64,000 nucleotides of DNA, taken from contig JBDTMZ010000072.1 of the NCBI GenBank assembly GCA_039934035.1, positions 34,930 through 98,929 on the forward strand, written 5' to 3'. The position numbers and the translations under genes were made by a program. Positions 8,739 to 17,959 of the stretch are shown in pieces. This DNA comes from Solibacter sp039934035. Lineage in GTDB: Bacteria > Acidobacteriota > Terriglobia > Bryobacterales > Bryobacteraceae. Numbering within the stretch: position 1 is the stretch's first letter; each line of letters opens with the position of its first letter. The notes below the pieces were generated by a model. That model saw nothing but the letters and a program-made list of their open reading frames with translations. It was not told the DNA's origin and made no database searches.

Positions 8739-9608
8739 ATGGAACTGCACTCCCTCCAGGTATTTCTCACTATTGCGACCGAGAAGAGTTTTTCACGCGC
8801 CGCCGGGAAGCTGCTCCGCACGCAGCCCGCGATCTCTTTGTCGCTGCAGAAGTTAGAACAGGAACTCGGCGAAAAGCTGATCGACCGCTCCGGCAAAGAT
8901 CTGCTGCTCACCGACGCCGGACGCACGGTGCTCGAATTCGCCCGCCGCTTCCAGAGCCTGCAACTGGAGATGGACAATTGCATCGCCGAGTTGCGCGATA
9001 ATTCGGCCGGCCGCCTGATCATCGGCGCCAACGAATCCACCACTCTGTATCTTCTAAAACACATCGAGAAATACCGCGAGATGTATCCCAAGGTGAAGGT
9101 CCAGGTGCGGCGCAGTTATTCGAGCAAGCTGCCGAACGAATTGCTGGACGGCAACCTGGAGTTGGGCGTCATCAGTTACGATCCGGGCGACGAGCGCCTG
9201 AAATCGAAGGTGATCTATACCGATTCGCTGGCCTTCGTGGTGTCGCCGCAGCACCGTTTGGCAAACCGCAAATCGGTGGCGTTGACCGAACTCGCCGAAG
9301 AGAATTTCATTGCGCACAACGTACTTTCGCCCTATCGCGAAGTGGTGCTGCGCGAATTCCTGGCCCACAAAGTACCGTTGCGTATGGATGTGGAGATGCC
9401 GACCATCGAGACCATCCGCAAACTGGTGGAGCGCAACATGGGCGTGGCCTTTCTGCCCCGCATGTGCGTGGAGCAGGAAATCGAGCAGCATCGCCTCTGC
9501 GAAGTGCGCGTGAAAGAGATGCATGTGGAGCGCAAAATCCGCCTGATTTATCCCACGCGGCGCGGCTTGAGCCACGCGGCGAAGGCGTTTCTCGAAGTAG
9601 TCGGTTGA
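8739..9608 (+). CDS. LysR-family regulator, probably controls leuABCD
   Basis: A 289-residue protein with standard LysR architecture. A winged helix-turn-helix fills residues 1-60 (MELHSLQVFLTIATEKSFS, then RAAGKLLRTQPAISLSLQK), followed by a linker helix and a two-lobed effector domain. I chose ATG 8739 rather than GTG 8727 because the family starts here and GAGGGCAGG precedes it. It is transcribed away from leuA across an 86-bp shared region, the classic arrangement for a LysR protein regulating its neighbour. The ligand is unknown; by context it may be a leucine-pathway intermediate. Confidence 0.93.
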   Translation: MELHSLQVFLTIATEKSFSRAAGKLLRTQPAISLSLQKLEQELGEKLIDRSGKDLLLTDAGRTVLEFARRFQSLQLEMDNCIAELRDNSAGRLIIGANESTTLYLLKHIEKYREMYPKVKVQVRRSYSSKLPNELLDGNLELGVISYDPGDERLKSKVIYTDSLAFVVSPQHRLANRKSVALTELAEENFIAHNVLSPYREVVLREFLAHKVPLRMDVEMPTIETIRKLVERNMGVAFLPRMCVEQEIEQHRLCEVRVKEMHVERKIRLIYPTRRGLSHAAKAFLEVVG

Positions 9609-9664
9609 GATGACCAGGCCGATTGCCCGGATGTCGAGCCGGTAGTAAATGCGCGGTCGACGAA

Positions 9665-10972
9665 CTAGGCGTCCAGGGTCTTGCGCAACTGGCGCGCGGC
9701 GATCAATAGCGGATCCGACACGGGCGAAAACGGCGGGGAATAGGCCAGATCCAGCTGCTCGAAATCTTCCAGGTGCATGCGCATCTGAAGCGCGCCGGCG
9801 ATCACATTGATGCGTCCCGCGGCACCCTCTTCGCCGATGACGCAGCCGCCCACCAGACGGCGGGTCGCGCGGTCTGCCACCAATTCCACCTGCGTCCGGG
9901 TGCCCTGGAAATAGCGGGGCCGCGAATTGGCCTCAATCCGGGACACCACGGGAGAGAAGCCTTCCGCCTTCGCCTGTGGCGCTGAAAAGCCGGTGGTCGC
10001 AAACCCCATGCCGAAGATGCTGACAATCGACGTGCCTACAATCCCGCCGAAGCGCTCGCGAGCGCCTGCCGCGCACGCTCCGGCCACGCGCCCCGCCTTG
10101 TTGGCAGTGGTACCAAGCGGTATCCAGGTGGGCCGCCCGGTCACCAGGTGATTCACTTCCGCGCAATCGCCGGCCGCGAAGACACCACGCAGATTGGTTT
10201 CCATGCGATCGTCGGTGCGGATGGCGCCGGTGCGTCCGAGTTCGACGCCGGCCGAGACGGCGAGGTCGACGTTGGGGCGGAAGCCCGCCGCCAGCACGAC
10301 CATGTCGCACGGGACGTCCGCGACCCGGTCCGCCTCGATTGCCGCGACGTTCACTCCGGTTCGCAATTCCACTCCGTGCCGCTCCAACTGCGCGCGCACG
10401 GCTGAGGCGAAATGTTCGTCGTCACGCCCCAGCGCATGCGCGGAACGTTCCAGAATGGTGACGCGCAGTCCGTTCCGCCGCAAGGCGTCCGCCGCTTCGA
10501 CCCCGACATACCCGCTGCCCACGACCACGGCTTGCCTCGGGCGGCGCTCCCGAACGAAGCGCCGCATGCGCTCCGCGTCGTCCAGTGTCTGCAGCGTGAA
10601 AACGTGTTCCTGGCGCGCGCCAGGCAGGTCGCGCATTTGACCGCGCGCACCGGTGGCGAGCACCAGCTTTTCGTAGGACACCTTGGCGCCGGATTCCAGC
10701 GTGACTTCGCGGCGCGGGTGCGAGATCGCGACCACGCGTTCGCCCGTGCGCACGTCGATGTTGCGTTCTTTGCGGAAGTACTCGGGCGTGTACGTGATCA
10801 GCTCGGACGCTTCGCGTACCCGGCCCTCGACAAAATAGGGCAGGCCGCAAGCACCGTACGACACCACCGGGCCCTGCTCGAGGACGATGATTTCCAGCCG
10901 CGGATCGATCTTCCGGGCGCGCGTCGCCGCACTCATTCCCGCGGCCACACCACCGACGATTACCAGCGCCAT
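9665..10972 (-). CDS. CoA-disulfide reductase / NADH oxidase-like flavoprotein
   Basis: A 435-residue FAD-dependent disulfide oxidoreductase. FAD-binding VIVGGVAAGMSAATRARK is at the N-terminus; a single redox cysteine (Cys42) sits in YGACGLPYF, as in CoA-disulfide reductase; the NAD(P) motif VVGSGYVGVEAADALRRNG is near residue 150; the second FAD motif is GVFAAGDCAE. The family reduces CoA disulfide, persulfides or oxygen using NAD(P)H; the exact substrate cannot be read from sequence. It starts 6 bases after the STAS gene stop, so it is likely co-transcribed with that gene and the ferredoxin upstream. Confidence 0.88.
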   Translation of the reverse strand: MALVIVGGVAAGMSAATRARKIDPRLEIIVLEQGPVVSYGACGLPYFVEGRVREASELITYTPEYFRKERNIDVRTGERVVAISHPRREVTLESGAKVSYEKLVLATGARGQMRDLPGARQEHVFTLQTLDDAERMRRFVRERRPRQAVVVGSGYVGVEAADALRRNGLRVTILERSAHALGRDDEHFASAVRAQLERHGVELRTGVNVAAIEADRVADVPCDMVVLAAGFRPNVDLAVSAGVELGRTGAIRTDDRMETNLRGVFAAGDCAEVNHLVTGRPTWIPLGTTANKAGRVAGACAAGARERFGGIVGTSIVSIFGMGFATTGFSAPQAKAEGFSPVVSRIEANSRPRYFQGTRTQVELVADRATRRLVGGCVIGEEGAAGRINVIAGALQMRMHLEDFEQLDLAYSPPFSPVSDPLLIAARQLRKTLDA

Positions 10973-10978
10973 CGGCCG

Positions 10979-11386
10979 CTAATCCTCGTTCTTCATCTTG
11001 TTGACAAAGTCCAGAATGTCGAACGTCTTGATCTTGCGGTCCGGATAATAGCTGCCCACCGCGTCGGTTTCATCCGTGAAGATCTCAAAGCTGGTGGCCA
11101 GCTTAGTCATCACCAGCAGCTCAATGTTCCGCTTGTTCAGGTGCACCAGCTTTACGTTGCCGCCGGCTTTGCGGAGGGTCATCGCGCAGATCACGAGCGC
11201 GCCCAAACCCGTGCTGTCGATGTAATCGACTCCCTCCAGGTTGAAAACGATGTTCTTGACATCGGCTGCGGAGAGCTCCGCAACCTTTTCGCGCAACGCG
11301 GTGGCCTCCGGGCCAACCGTGATGCGTCCTTTCATTTCGAGGACAGCTACCCCCTCGCGGTCACGCTGTAGAATTTCGAGTGACAT
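10979..11386 (-). CDS. STAS-domain anti-sigma factor antagonist-like protein
   Basis: A 135-residue protein starting MSLEILQRDREGVAVLEMKG. The loop around VDYIDSTGLGALV carries the serine that kinases of the SpoIIAB/RsbW type phosphorylate. Residues 1-105 are a STAS domain; the last 30 residues (DRKIKTFDILDFVNKMKNED) are an extra helix-rich tail. It lies between a ferredoxin gene (18 bases upstream) and a disulfide reductase gene (6 bases downstream), with no anti-sigma factor nearby. It may sense redox state or partner-switch with a kinase encoded elsewhere. Confidence 0.88.
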   Translation of the reverse strand: MSLEILQRDREGVAVLEMKGRITVGPEATALREKVAELSAADVKNIVFNLEGVDYIDSTGLGALVICAMTLRKAGGNVKLVHLNKRNIELLVMTKLATSFEIFTDETDAVGSYYPDRKIKTFDILDFVNKMKNED

Positions 11387-11404
11387 CTCATTCTATGATG
11401 CCAC

Positions 11405-11731
11405 TCAGGCCGGCATCTTGACACCGATCATGGCCTCGACATTCTCGATCGGTACCATCTCGATCGCATCCCAGGGGCAACCGTCCAGAAAAGCGCCGTC
11501 CGGGCCTTTACTGACACACTTCTTGCAGCCGATGCAAAGCAGGGGATCGACTTCAATGCGCCCGAACGGTGCATGATCTTCGTCCGGGACCCAGTACATG
11601 CATTCCGCTACCGGGCAGTACGGGACGCACGCAGGAGACCCTGCGCACCCGGTGCAGCATTCGGTGATGACAGCGAGTTCCTTGGGCCTCTTCTTACGAG
11701 GGGTAGCAATCCCCTCGGACATCGGCTCCAT
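11405..11731 (-). CDS. Ferredoxin with two iron-sulfur clusters
   Basis: About 108 residues from the second of three closely spaced ATGs (11752, 11731 and 11722 are all possible). Two cysteine groups are visible: CCTGCAGSPACVPYCPVAEC near the N-terminus, and LCIGCKKC with a distant GCPWD in the second half. This is a 2[4Fe-4S]-type ferredoxin with extra residues in the first motif, probably a small soluble electron carrier. It is 18 bases upstream of the STAS gene, suggesting a ferredoxin-STAS-reductase transcript. The start is unresolved because no candidate has a well-spaced ribosome site. Confidence 0.82.
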   Translation of the reverse strand: MEPMSEGIATPRKKRPKELAVITECCTGCAGSPACVPYCPVAECMYWVPDEDHAPFGRIEVDPLLCIGCKKCVSKGPDGAFLDGCPWDAIEMVPIENVEAMIGVKMPA

Positions 11732-11808
11732 TTTACCCAGGGCCGTTGGCATGCCAAGGATTATGACACAATTCCCCGGCCCTGCAAGGCAATTCGCCGT
11801 CTCCGGCG

Positions 11809-12234
11809 CTAATTTTCCAGTTTGTAATTCAGGGTGATGTTGGCCTTGTACAGCTTGGAAACCGGGCAACCGGTCTTGGCATTCTGCACGGCGGTTTCGA
11901 AGGCCTGTTCGCTGGCGCCGGGCACCTTGGCGGTCAATTCCAGGTGGCTTTCCGTGATGGCAAAGCCATCTGGCAGCTTCTCGAAGGTGATGGTGCAGTT
12001 GGTTTCCAGTTTCTCCGCGGTCAGTCCGGCCAGTCCCAATTGGGCGGAGAGCGCCATTGTGAAACAACCGGCGTGCGCCGCTGCCAGCAATTCCTCTGGG
12101 TTGGTACCCTTGCCTTCTTCAAAGCGCGTCCCGAAACTATAGGGCGTGCTGGTCAACACTCCACTGGCTGTCGAGATGTTGCCTTTGCCAGCCTTCAGAT
12201 CTCCGGTCCACTGTGCATTCGCTGTACGTTTCAT
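11809..12234 (-). CDS. OsmC-family peroxiredoxin
   Basis: A 141-residue protein starting MKRTANAQWTGDLKAGKG. The two catalytic cysteines are at residue 57 (HAGCFTMAL) and residue 123 (KTGCPVSKLY), as in OsmC/Ohr proteins, which reduce organic hydroperoxides with a thiol partner. TNPEELLAAAHAGCF is the OsmC subfamily signature. It is upstream of the ferredoxin, STAS and disulfide reductase genes, making a four-gene redox neighbourhood, though the larger gap suggests its own transcript. The longer upstream frame is not coding. Confidence 0.93.
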   Translation of the reverse strand: MKRTANAQWTGDLKAGKGNISTASGVLTSTPYSFGTRFEEGKGTNPEELLAAAHAGCFTMALSAQLGLAGLTAEKLETNCTITFEKLPDGFAITESHLELTAKVPGASEQAFETAVQNAKTGCPVSKLYKANITLNYKLEN

Positions 12235-12334
12235 CACATCCGCCTGTTCAAAATGGATTTCCGGGTCGGTAGGGCGGCCCGGCACCCTAGGTTGGATGCG
12301 CCACAGGTATCCTGGGAAACAAGAGAATTCCATC

Positions 12335-13225
12335 GTGGCCAGCCGCCGAATTGAAGAACAACTGAACGCCCTGGTCCGCCTCCGCGGAACCGGCGCCGAT
12401 GCCGCCGCGCCCGCGCTGCGTAAGGGGCTGGCCGACCGCGTCAACATCGTGGTGGCCAAGGCTGCTCAAATCGCCGGCGAACTCCCCGCACCCGGTGTCC
12501 TTCCCGACCTGCTGCGCGCGTTCGACCGCCTGTTTCAGGATGCGGTTAAGAACGATCCCCAGTGCTGGGGGAAGAACGCGATCGCCCGCGCGCTCTTGGA
12601 TCTCGGCCATCGCGATTCGGCCGCCTTTCTGCGCGGCGCGGTCCACGTTCAAATGGAACCTACCTGGGGCGGGCAGGAGGACACCGCGGGACCTCTGCGC
12701 GGCGCGTGTTTGCTGGCCCTGCCGGGGTGTCCCGACCTCGATCGGGTGGAGGTGCTGCGCCATCTGGTAAATGCGCTTACCGAAGCGAACCCGGCGGTTC
12801 GCGCCGATGCCGCTCGCGCTCTCGCCGAGATGCAGGGCGAAGATTGCGCGCTACTGTTGAGACTTAAAGCGCGTACCGGCGATGCGGAGCCCGCAGTGAC
12901 TGGGCAGGTGTTCGAATCCCTGCTGGCCATTGAGCGCCGCGTCGCGCTGCCTTTTGTACGGCAGTTCCTGGCGGCGTGCGATGCGATCTCCGAAGAGGCG
13001 GCACTGGCGCTGGGCGGCAGCCGACAGAGTGAAGCGGCGGATCTTCTGGTGGAAGCGTGGCCGGACGCGCGCGGCGCGGAGTATCGACAGGCATTGTTGC
13101 GCGCGCTTAGCATCTCGCGCCAGGACCAGGCGATTGCTTTTTTGAAAACGCTGGCGAAGGACGGGCGGCCTCAAGACGTCACGGACGCTCGCGCCGCGCT
13201 GGCGCTTTTTCCGGAGAGCGCATGA
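12335..13225 (+). CDS. HEAT-repeat protein
   Basis: About 296 residues from a GTG at 12335 (VASRRIEEQLNALVRLRG); an ATG at 12296 is an alternative. The body is a series of alanine- and leucine-rich helical pairs with HEAT/PBS-lyase character, for example NPAVRADAARALAEMQ and SEEAALALGG, and no catalytic motif. Such proteins usually act as binding scaffolds. It runs in the same direction as lhr and ends 145 bases before it, with a hairpin between them, so it may or may not share a transcript. Specific role unknown. Confidence 0.75.
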   Translation: MASRRIEEQLNALVRLRGTGADAAAPALRKGLADRVNIVVAKAAQIAGELPAPGVLPDLLRAFDRLFQDAVKNDPQCWGKNAIARALLDLGHRDSAAFLRGAVHVQMEPTWGGQEDTAGPLRGACLLALPGCPDLDRVEVLRHLVNALTEANPAVRADAARALAEMQGEDCALLLRLKARTGDAEPAVTGQVFESLLAIERRVALPFVRQFLAACDAISEEAALALGGSRQSEAADLLVEAWPDARGAEYRQALLRALSISRQDQAIAFLKTLAKDGRPQDVTDARAALALFPESA

Positions 13226-13275
13226 CTGGAAACGCTCTTGTGTCCAGAGGGCAAATCGAAAGGGTCGATGGGCGG

Positions 13276-13298
13276 CACGGTCGCGGCTCTGATTGGGG
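13276..13298. repeat. Partial copy of a dispersed intergenic repeat
   Basis: The stretch CACGGTCGCGGCTCTGATT followed by GGG matches the right half of the repeat found more completely at 20906-20962 and 25005-25053. It lies between the HEAT gene and lhr. See the finding on this repeat family. Confidence 0.55.
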
Positions 13299-13338
13299 CG
13301 TCTTACAGCGAAGTCTTGTGGGCGCAGCGCCCCGAACC

Positions 13339-13366
13339 GACAGGCCGGGAGGCCTGTCGTACTTTT
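13339..13366 (+). terminator. Hairpin before lhr
   Basis: GACAGGCC (13339-13346) pairs perfectly with GGCCTGTC (13351-13358) around a 4-base loop, followed by GTACTTTT. The short T-run makes it a moderate terminator for the HEAT gene. It ends only 4 bases before the lhr start codon, so it could also hinder translation of lhr. Confidence 0.45.
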
Positions 13367-13369
13367 AAT

Positions 13370-16300
13370 ATGTCTTTGAACCTCTTCCATCCCGCCGTGC
13401 AAGCGTGGTTCGATGCCGTGTTTCCCGGGCCTACGCGCCCGCAGGAACTTGGTTGGCCCGCTATCGCGCGCGGGGAATCCACGCTCATTCTCGCCCCCAC
13501 AGGGACCGGCAAGACTCTCACCGCATTTCTGTGGTGCATCGATCGGCTGATGTTCGCACCCGTTCCAGCGCGCGACCAGCGCTGCCGCGTGGTCTATATC
13601 TCGCCGATTAAAGCTCTGGCCGTCGATGTGGAGCGTAATCTGCAATCGCCCCTGGTCGGCATCGCGCAAGCCGCGCATTCCCGGAACATCGCTTTCCACG
13701 AGCCCACGATCGCTATTCGCACCGGCGACACTCCCGCGGCCGAGCGCGCCCGCTTCACGCGCCATCCGGCGGATATCCTCATCACCACACCGGAATCCAT
13801 CTACCTGCTACTCACGTCCAACGCGCGGGAAGCGCTGCGCTCCGTCGAGACCGTGGTGCTCGACGAAATCCACGCGCTGGTGCCGTCCAAGCGCGGCACC
13901 CACCTGGCGCTTTCGCTGGAACGGCTGGAAGCGCTCGCCGGACGCAAGCTCCAGCGGATCGGGCTCTCCGCCACGCAGCGGCCGCTCGACGAAGTGGCGC
14001 GCTTTCTCGGCGGGGCCGCTCCCGCGCGCGCCTCACGCAAGAAGGCTCCCAAGGGCGACCCCGTTGATGGGATCCTCACCGAATTCGAATCCGCGGCCGC
14101 GGCACCCGTATACCGCGAGGTGACGGTGGTCGATGCCGGCGAACCGAAGCGTATCGATCTCCGCGTCGAGGTCCCACTCGACGATATGTCGCGGCTCGAC
14201 GATCCGGTTCCGCTACCCAGCGGTCCGGCATCGCAGGCGCCGGTGCGGCCGTCCATCTGGAGCGCCATCCATCCCAAGCTGCTGGAACTGGTTCGCGCCC
14301 ACACGTCGACGCTGATATTCGTCAACAGCCGTCGCCTCGCGGAGCGCATTTCGGGCGCCATCAACGAACTCGCCGACGAGACGCTGGTGCGAGCGCACCA
14401 CGGCAGCGTCGCCGCCGAGCAGCGCAAGGACATTGAAGACCGCCTGAAGATGGGCACGCTGCGCGGACTGGTGGCGACCTCTTCGCTGGAACTCGGGATC
14501 GACATGGGCGCCATCGATCTCGTGGTGCTGATCGAAGCGCCGCCCTCGGTGGCCAGCGGGATGCAGCGGGTGGGCCGAGCCAATCACCATGTGGGCGGCA
14601 CCAGCGCCGCGGTCATGTTCCCGAAGTTCCGGGGCGATCTGGTGGCGTGCGCGGCGATCACGCAGGCCATGTACGCGGGCAAGGTGGAATCGGTCCACTA
14701 TCCGCGCAATCCGCTGGATGTGCTGGCGCAGCAAATCGTCGCCATGGTCTCGCTGGAAACGTGGGACGCCAGCGCACTGTTCGATCTGATTCGCCAGGCA
14801 GCGCCGTACGCCGCCCTCACGCGGGGTGTGTACGAATCGGTGTTGGACATGCTTTCGGGGCGCTACCCCTCGGACGAGTTCGCCGAGTTGCGCCCGCGCC
14901 TGACCTGGGACCGGGTGACGCACCAGCTTACGGGGCGGCAAGGCGCGAAGAGCGTGGCCATCACCAATGGCGGAACCATCCCGGACCGCGGCCTCTTTCC
15001 GGTGTTCCTCGCGGGCGCCACACGCGGTGCACGCGTGGGTGAACTGGACGAGGAGATGGTCTTCGAAAGCCGCGCGGGAGACACCATCATTTTGGGCGCT
15101 ACCACGTGGCGCATCGATCAGATTACGCACGACCGCGTGAACGTGGTGCCCGCGCCCGGCGAGCCCGGCAAGATGCCGTTCTGGAAAGGCGATACCGCCG
15201 GACGGCCCGCGGAATTCGGCCGCGAGATCGGACAGATGACGCGCGAGTTGCTGGCCATGCCCCGTCCGGCCGCCTTTGCGCGCCTCACCGACCAGCACAG
15301 CCTCGACCAGAATGCCGCTGAGAATCTGTTGCGTTACCTGGAGGATCAGGCAGCGGCCACCGGGCGGGTGCCGAGCGACCGCGACATCCTGATCGAGCGC
15401 TGCCGCGATGAACTGGGCGATTTCCGCGTCTGCGTGCTGTCTCCTTTCGGCGCTCGCGTGCATGCCCCGTGGTGCATGGCCGTGACCTCGCGCCTGCGCG
15501 CCGATACCGGAGCGGAAGTGGAGAGCATGTGGGGGGACGATGGCTTCGTGATCCGACTGCCTGAGAGCGATCAGCCCTTGGAAACCGAGTGGCTGCTGCC
15601 CTCGGCTGCCGAGTTCAAAGATCTGGTGCTGAAGGAACTCGGCGGCACCGCGCTGTTCGCCAGCAAATTCCGGGAAGCAGCGGCGCGAGCACTCCTGCTG
15701 CCGCGGCGACGTCCCGGGCAGCGAACTGCCCTGTGGCAGCAGCGCAAGCGGGCAGCCGACCTCTTGGCGGTGGCCGCACGCTATGCCAGTTTCCCGATGC
15801 TGCTTGAAACTTACCGGGAATGCCTACGCGAAGTGTTCGATCTGGAAGCCGCCGCATCGATCCTGCAGCAGATTCAACGCGGGACTATCCGCATCACGGC
15901 CGTCGATTCAGCGAAGCCTTCGCCCTACGCTTCCGCGCTCCTGTTCTCGTACATCGCCAACTACCTTTACGATGGCGACGCCCCATTGGCGGAGCGCCGG
16001 GCGCAGGCGCTCTCCATCGATCAATCGCAGCTCGAAGAGATTCTGGGCAGCACCGATTTTCGGGAACTGCTCGACCCGGCGGCGCTTGCCGAAGTGGAGC
16101 AGCAACTGCAAGCGCTCGACCCGGATTACCAGGCGCGACATTCGGATGCCATACACGACCTGCTGTTGCGTCTGGGCGATCTTTCCGGTGCGGAGATTGA
16201 GGCGCGCTCGAGTGGAGGGTCCATTGAAGATCTGGCGGCGGCGCGGCGCGCCCTGCGGGTGCGAATCGCCGGTGAGCCGCGTTTCATCCCCGTAGAGTAT

Positions 16301-17959
16301 GCGGCCCGCTATCGGGACGCGGTGGGAGTGCCGCTGCCGCCTGGGATCGCGCAGGCCTTCCTCGAACCCAGCGAGCGGCCGCTGTTGGAACTGCTGCGGC
16401 GTTACGCGCGCACCCATGGACCTTTCACCACAGCGGACGCGGCGACGCGTTTCGGCCTTGCCGCCAGCGCAGTGGAAGCCGCCTTGCGCCGCATACACCT
16501 GGACGGCAAGTTGCTGGAGGGCGAGTTCCGGCCCGGCGGGACACACCGGGAATGGTGCGACCCGGACGTGCTGCAGCAGGTGCGCCGTAAGACGCTGGCC
16601 CGCCTGCGCCGGGAAGTGGTGCCGGCGGAGCAGTACACGCTGGCGCGCCTGCTGACGCGCTGGCAGGGGACCGTCGCCCCGCGGCGAGGCCTCGACGCAC
16701 TGCTCGACACCATCGACATTCTGCAAGGCGCGGTGCTGACTGCCTCCGAACTGGAGCGCGAGATTTTTCCCGCGCGGGTGCAGGATTATCGTCCCGAAGA
16801 TCTCGATGCACTGATGGCGTCGGGGCACGTCGTATGGGTGGGCCGCGAGCCGCTCGGAGACCGCGACGGGCGCGTCTCGCTCTATCTGGCAGAAGCGCTG
16901 CCGCGCCTGCTCCCGCCGCAAACCGGTCAAGGTGCGGAAGCACTTTCCGAGCACGCCCAGCGGATCGCGGGAGTCCTGCGCGCCATGGGGGCGTCGTTCT
17001 TCACGGCGATTCATCAGGCGGCCGGGGGCGGATTCCCCGGAGACACGCAGGCGGCTCTGTGGGAACTGGCGTGGGCCGGCATCGTCACCAACGACACGTA
17101 CCATCCGCTGCGCAATCTACTTTACGCAAGAGAGGCGGAGCGTTCGCGGCGGGAACTGCGCGACGGTCCTCCGGGCTCGCCCGAATTTCTGCGCCGCTTC
17201 CGCGCCCGAACGGGAGGCAGCCACGCGGCCGAAGGACGCTGGTCGCTGGTGGATCAGCGGCTCGCGACTCCGCCGAGCGCCACCGAATGGAGCGCCAACG
17301 CCGCGCAGCAACTGCTGTCGCGCCATGGCATCGTGATGCGCGAAACCGCGCTCGCGGAGAGTGTGCCGGGAGGGTATCCGACGATCTACCCGGCGCTGCG
17401 CACGATGGAGGAGAACGGCTGGATCCGCCGCGGCATGTTCGTCGCGGGACTGGGCGCGGCGCAGTTTGCCATGACGGCCGCGGTCGATATGCTGCGCTCG
17501 CTGCGCACGCAGCCCGACCGCCCCGAAGCGGTTCACCTTGCGGCCTCGGACCCGGCTAATCCCTACGGCGCGGTGCTGCCATGGACGGGCGAGAACCACG
17601 GCATGTCGCGCGCGGCGGGGGCCAGCGTCGTGCTGATCAACGGTCAAATTGCGGCGTTTCTGCGCCGGCGCAATCCGGCGATCCGCGTGATTTTGCCCGA
17701 GGAGGAGCCCGATCGGACGCGCTTCGCACGAGAACTTGCCAGGAAACTAGCGGAAGTGGCAGTCCGCCGTCAGACCCGGCGCGGTGGACTGCTGATCGGC
17801 GAAATCAATGACGTGCCGGCGCGCGAGCATTACCTCGCGCGTTATCTCGAGGACGCCGGCTTCGTCAACGCGCCGCTTGGTATGCAGATGCGGCGGATCG
17901 CCGAACCGGCAGTCGCACCAGTTCCCGCGCTGCCGGAGGACGAGGAGCGGGATGCCTGA
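13370..17959 (+). CDS. lhr: Lhr-type superfamily 2 DNA helicase, full length
   Basis: A 1529-residue protein from ATG 13370 (MSLNLFHPAVQAWFDAVFPG), the usual size of long Lhr. Helicase motifs in order: Q-motif region RPQELGWPAI, Walker A APTGTGKTLTAFLW, VVYISPIKALAVD, TTPESIYLLL, the DEIH box VVLDEIHALVPSKRG, LSATQRP, then TLIFVNSR, ATSSLELGIDMG and QRVGRANH. The remaining roughly 600 residues are the Lhr C-terminal winged-helix and DUF-type region. Lhr is a 3'-5' translocase implicated in DNA repair. The following nei gene starts 8 bases before the lhr stop, so they form a coupled repair operon, an arrangement also known in mycobacteria. Confidence 0.95.
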   Translation: MSLNLFHPAVQAWFDAVFPGPTRPQELGWPAIARGESTLILAPTGTGKTLTAFLWCIDRLMFAPVPARDQRCRVVYISPIKALAVDVERNLQSPLVGIAQAAHSRNIAFHEPTIAIRTGDTPAAERARFTRHPADILITTPESIYLLLTSNAREALRSVETVVLDEIHALVPSKRGTHLALSLERLEALAGRKLQRIGLSATQRPLDEVARFLGGAAPARASRKKAPKGDPVDGILTEFESAAAAPVYREVTVVDAGEPKRIDLRVEVPLDDMSRLDDPVPLPSGPASQAPVRPSIWSAIHPKLLELVRAHTSTLIFVNSRRLAERISGAINELADETLVRAHHGSVAAEQRKDIEDRLKMGTLRGLVATSSLELGIDMGAIDLVVLIEAPPSVASGMQRVGRANHHVGGTSAAVMFPKFRGDLVACAAITQAMYAGKVESVHYPRNPLDVLAQQIVAMVSLETWDASALFDLIRQAAPYAALTRGVYESVLDMLSGRYPSDEFAELRPRLTWDRVTHQLTGRQGAKSVAITNGGTIPDRGLFPVFLAGATRGARVGELDEEMVFESRAGDTIILGATTWRIDQITHDRVNVVPAPGEPGKMPFWKGDTAGRPAEFGREIGQMTRELLAMPRPAAFARLTDQHSLDQNAAENLLRYLEDQAAATGRVPSDRDILIERCRDELGDFRVCVLSPFGARVHAPWCMAVTSRLRADTGAEVESMWGDDGFVIRLPESDQPLETEWLLPSAAEFKDLVLKELGGTALFASKFREAAARALLLPRRRPGQRTALWQQRKRAADLLAVAARYASFPMLLETYRECLREVFDLEAAASILQQIQRGTIRITAVDSAKPSPYASALLFSYIANYLYDGDAPLAERRAQALSIDQSQLEEILGSTDFRELLDPAALAEVEQQLQALDPDYQARHSDAIHDLLLRLGDLSGAEIEARSSGGSIEDLAAARRALRVRIAGEPRFIPVEYAARYRDAVGVPLPPGIAQAFLEPSERPLLELLRRYARTHGPFTTADAATRFGLAASAVEAALRRIHLDGKLLEGEFRPGGTHREWCDPDVLQQVRRKTLARLRREVVPAEQYTLARLLTRWQGTVAPRRGLDALLDTIDILQGAVLTASELEREIFPARVQDYRPEDLDALMASGHVVWVGREPLGDRDGRVSLYLAEALPRLLPPQTGQGAEALSEHAQRIAGVLRAMGASFFTAIHQAAGGGFPGDTQAALWELAWAGIVTNDTYHPLRNLLYAREAERSRRELRDGPPGSPEFLRRFRARTGGSHAAEGRWSLVDQRLATPPSATEWSANAAQQLLSRHGIVMRETALAESVPGGYPTIYPALRTMEENGWIRRGMFVAGLGAAQFAMTAAVDMLRSLRTQPDRPEAVHLAASDPANPYGAVLPWTGENHGMSRAAGASVVLINGQIAAFLRRRNPAIRVILPEEEPDRTRFARELARKLAEVAVRRQTRRGGLLIGEINDVPAREHYLARYLEDAGFVNAPLGMQMRRIAEPAVAPVPALPEDEERDA

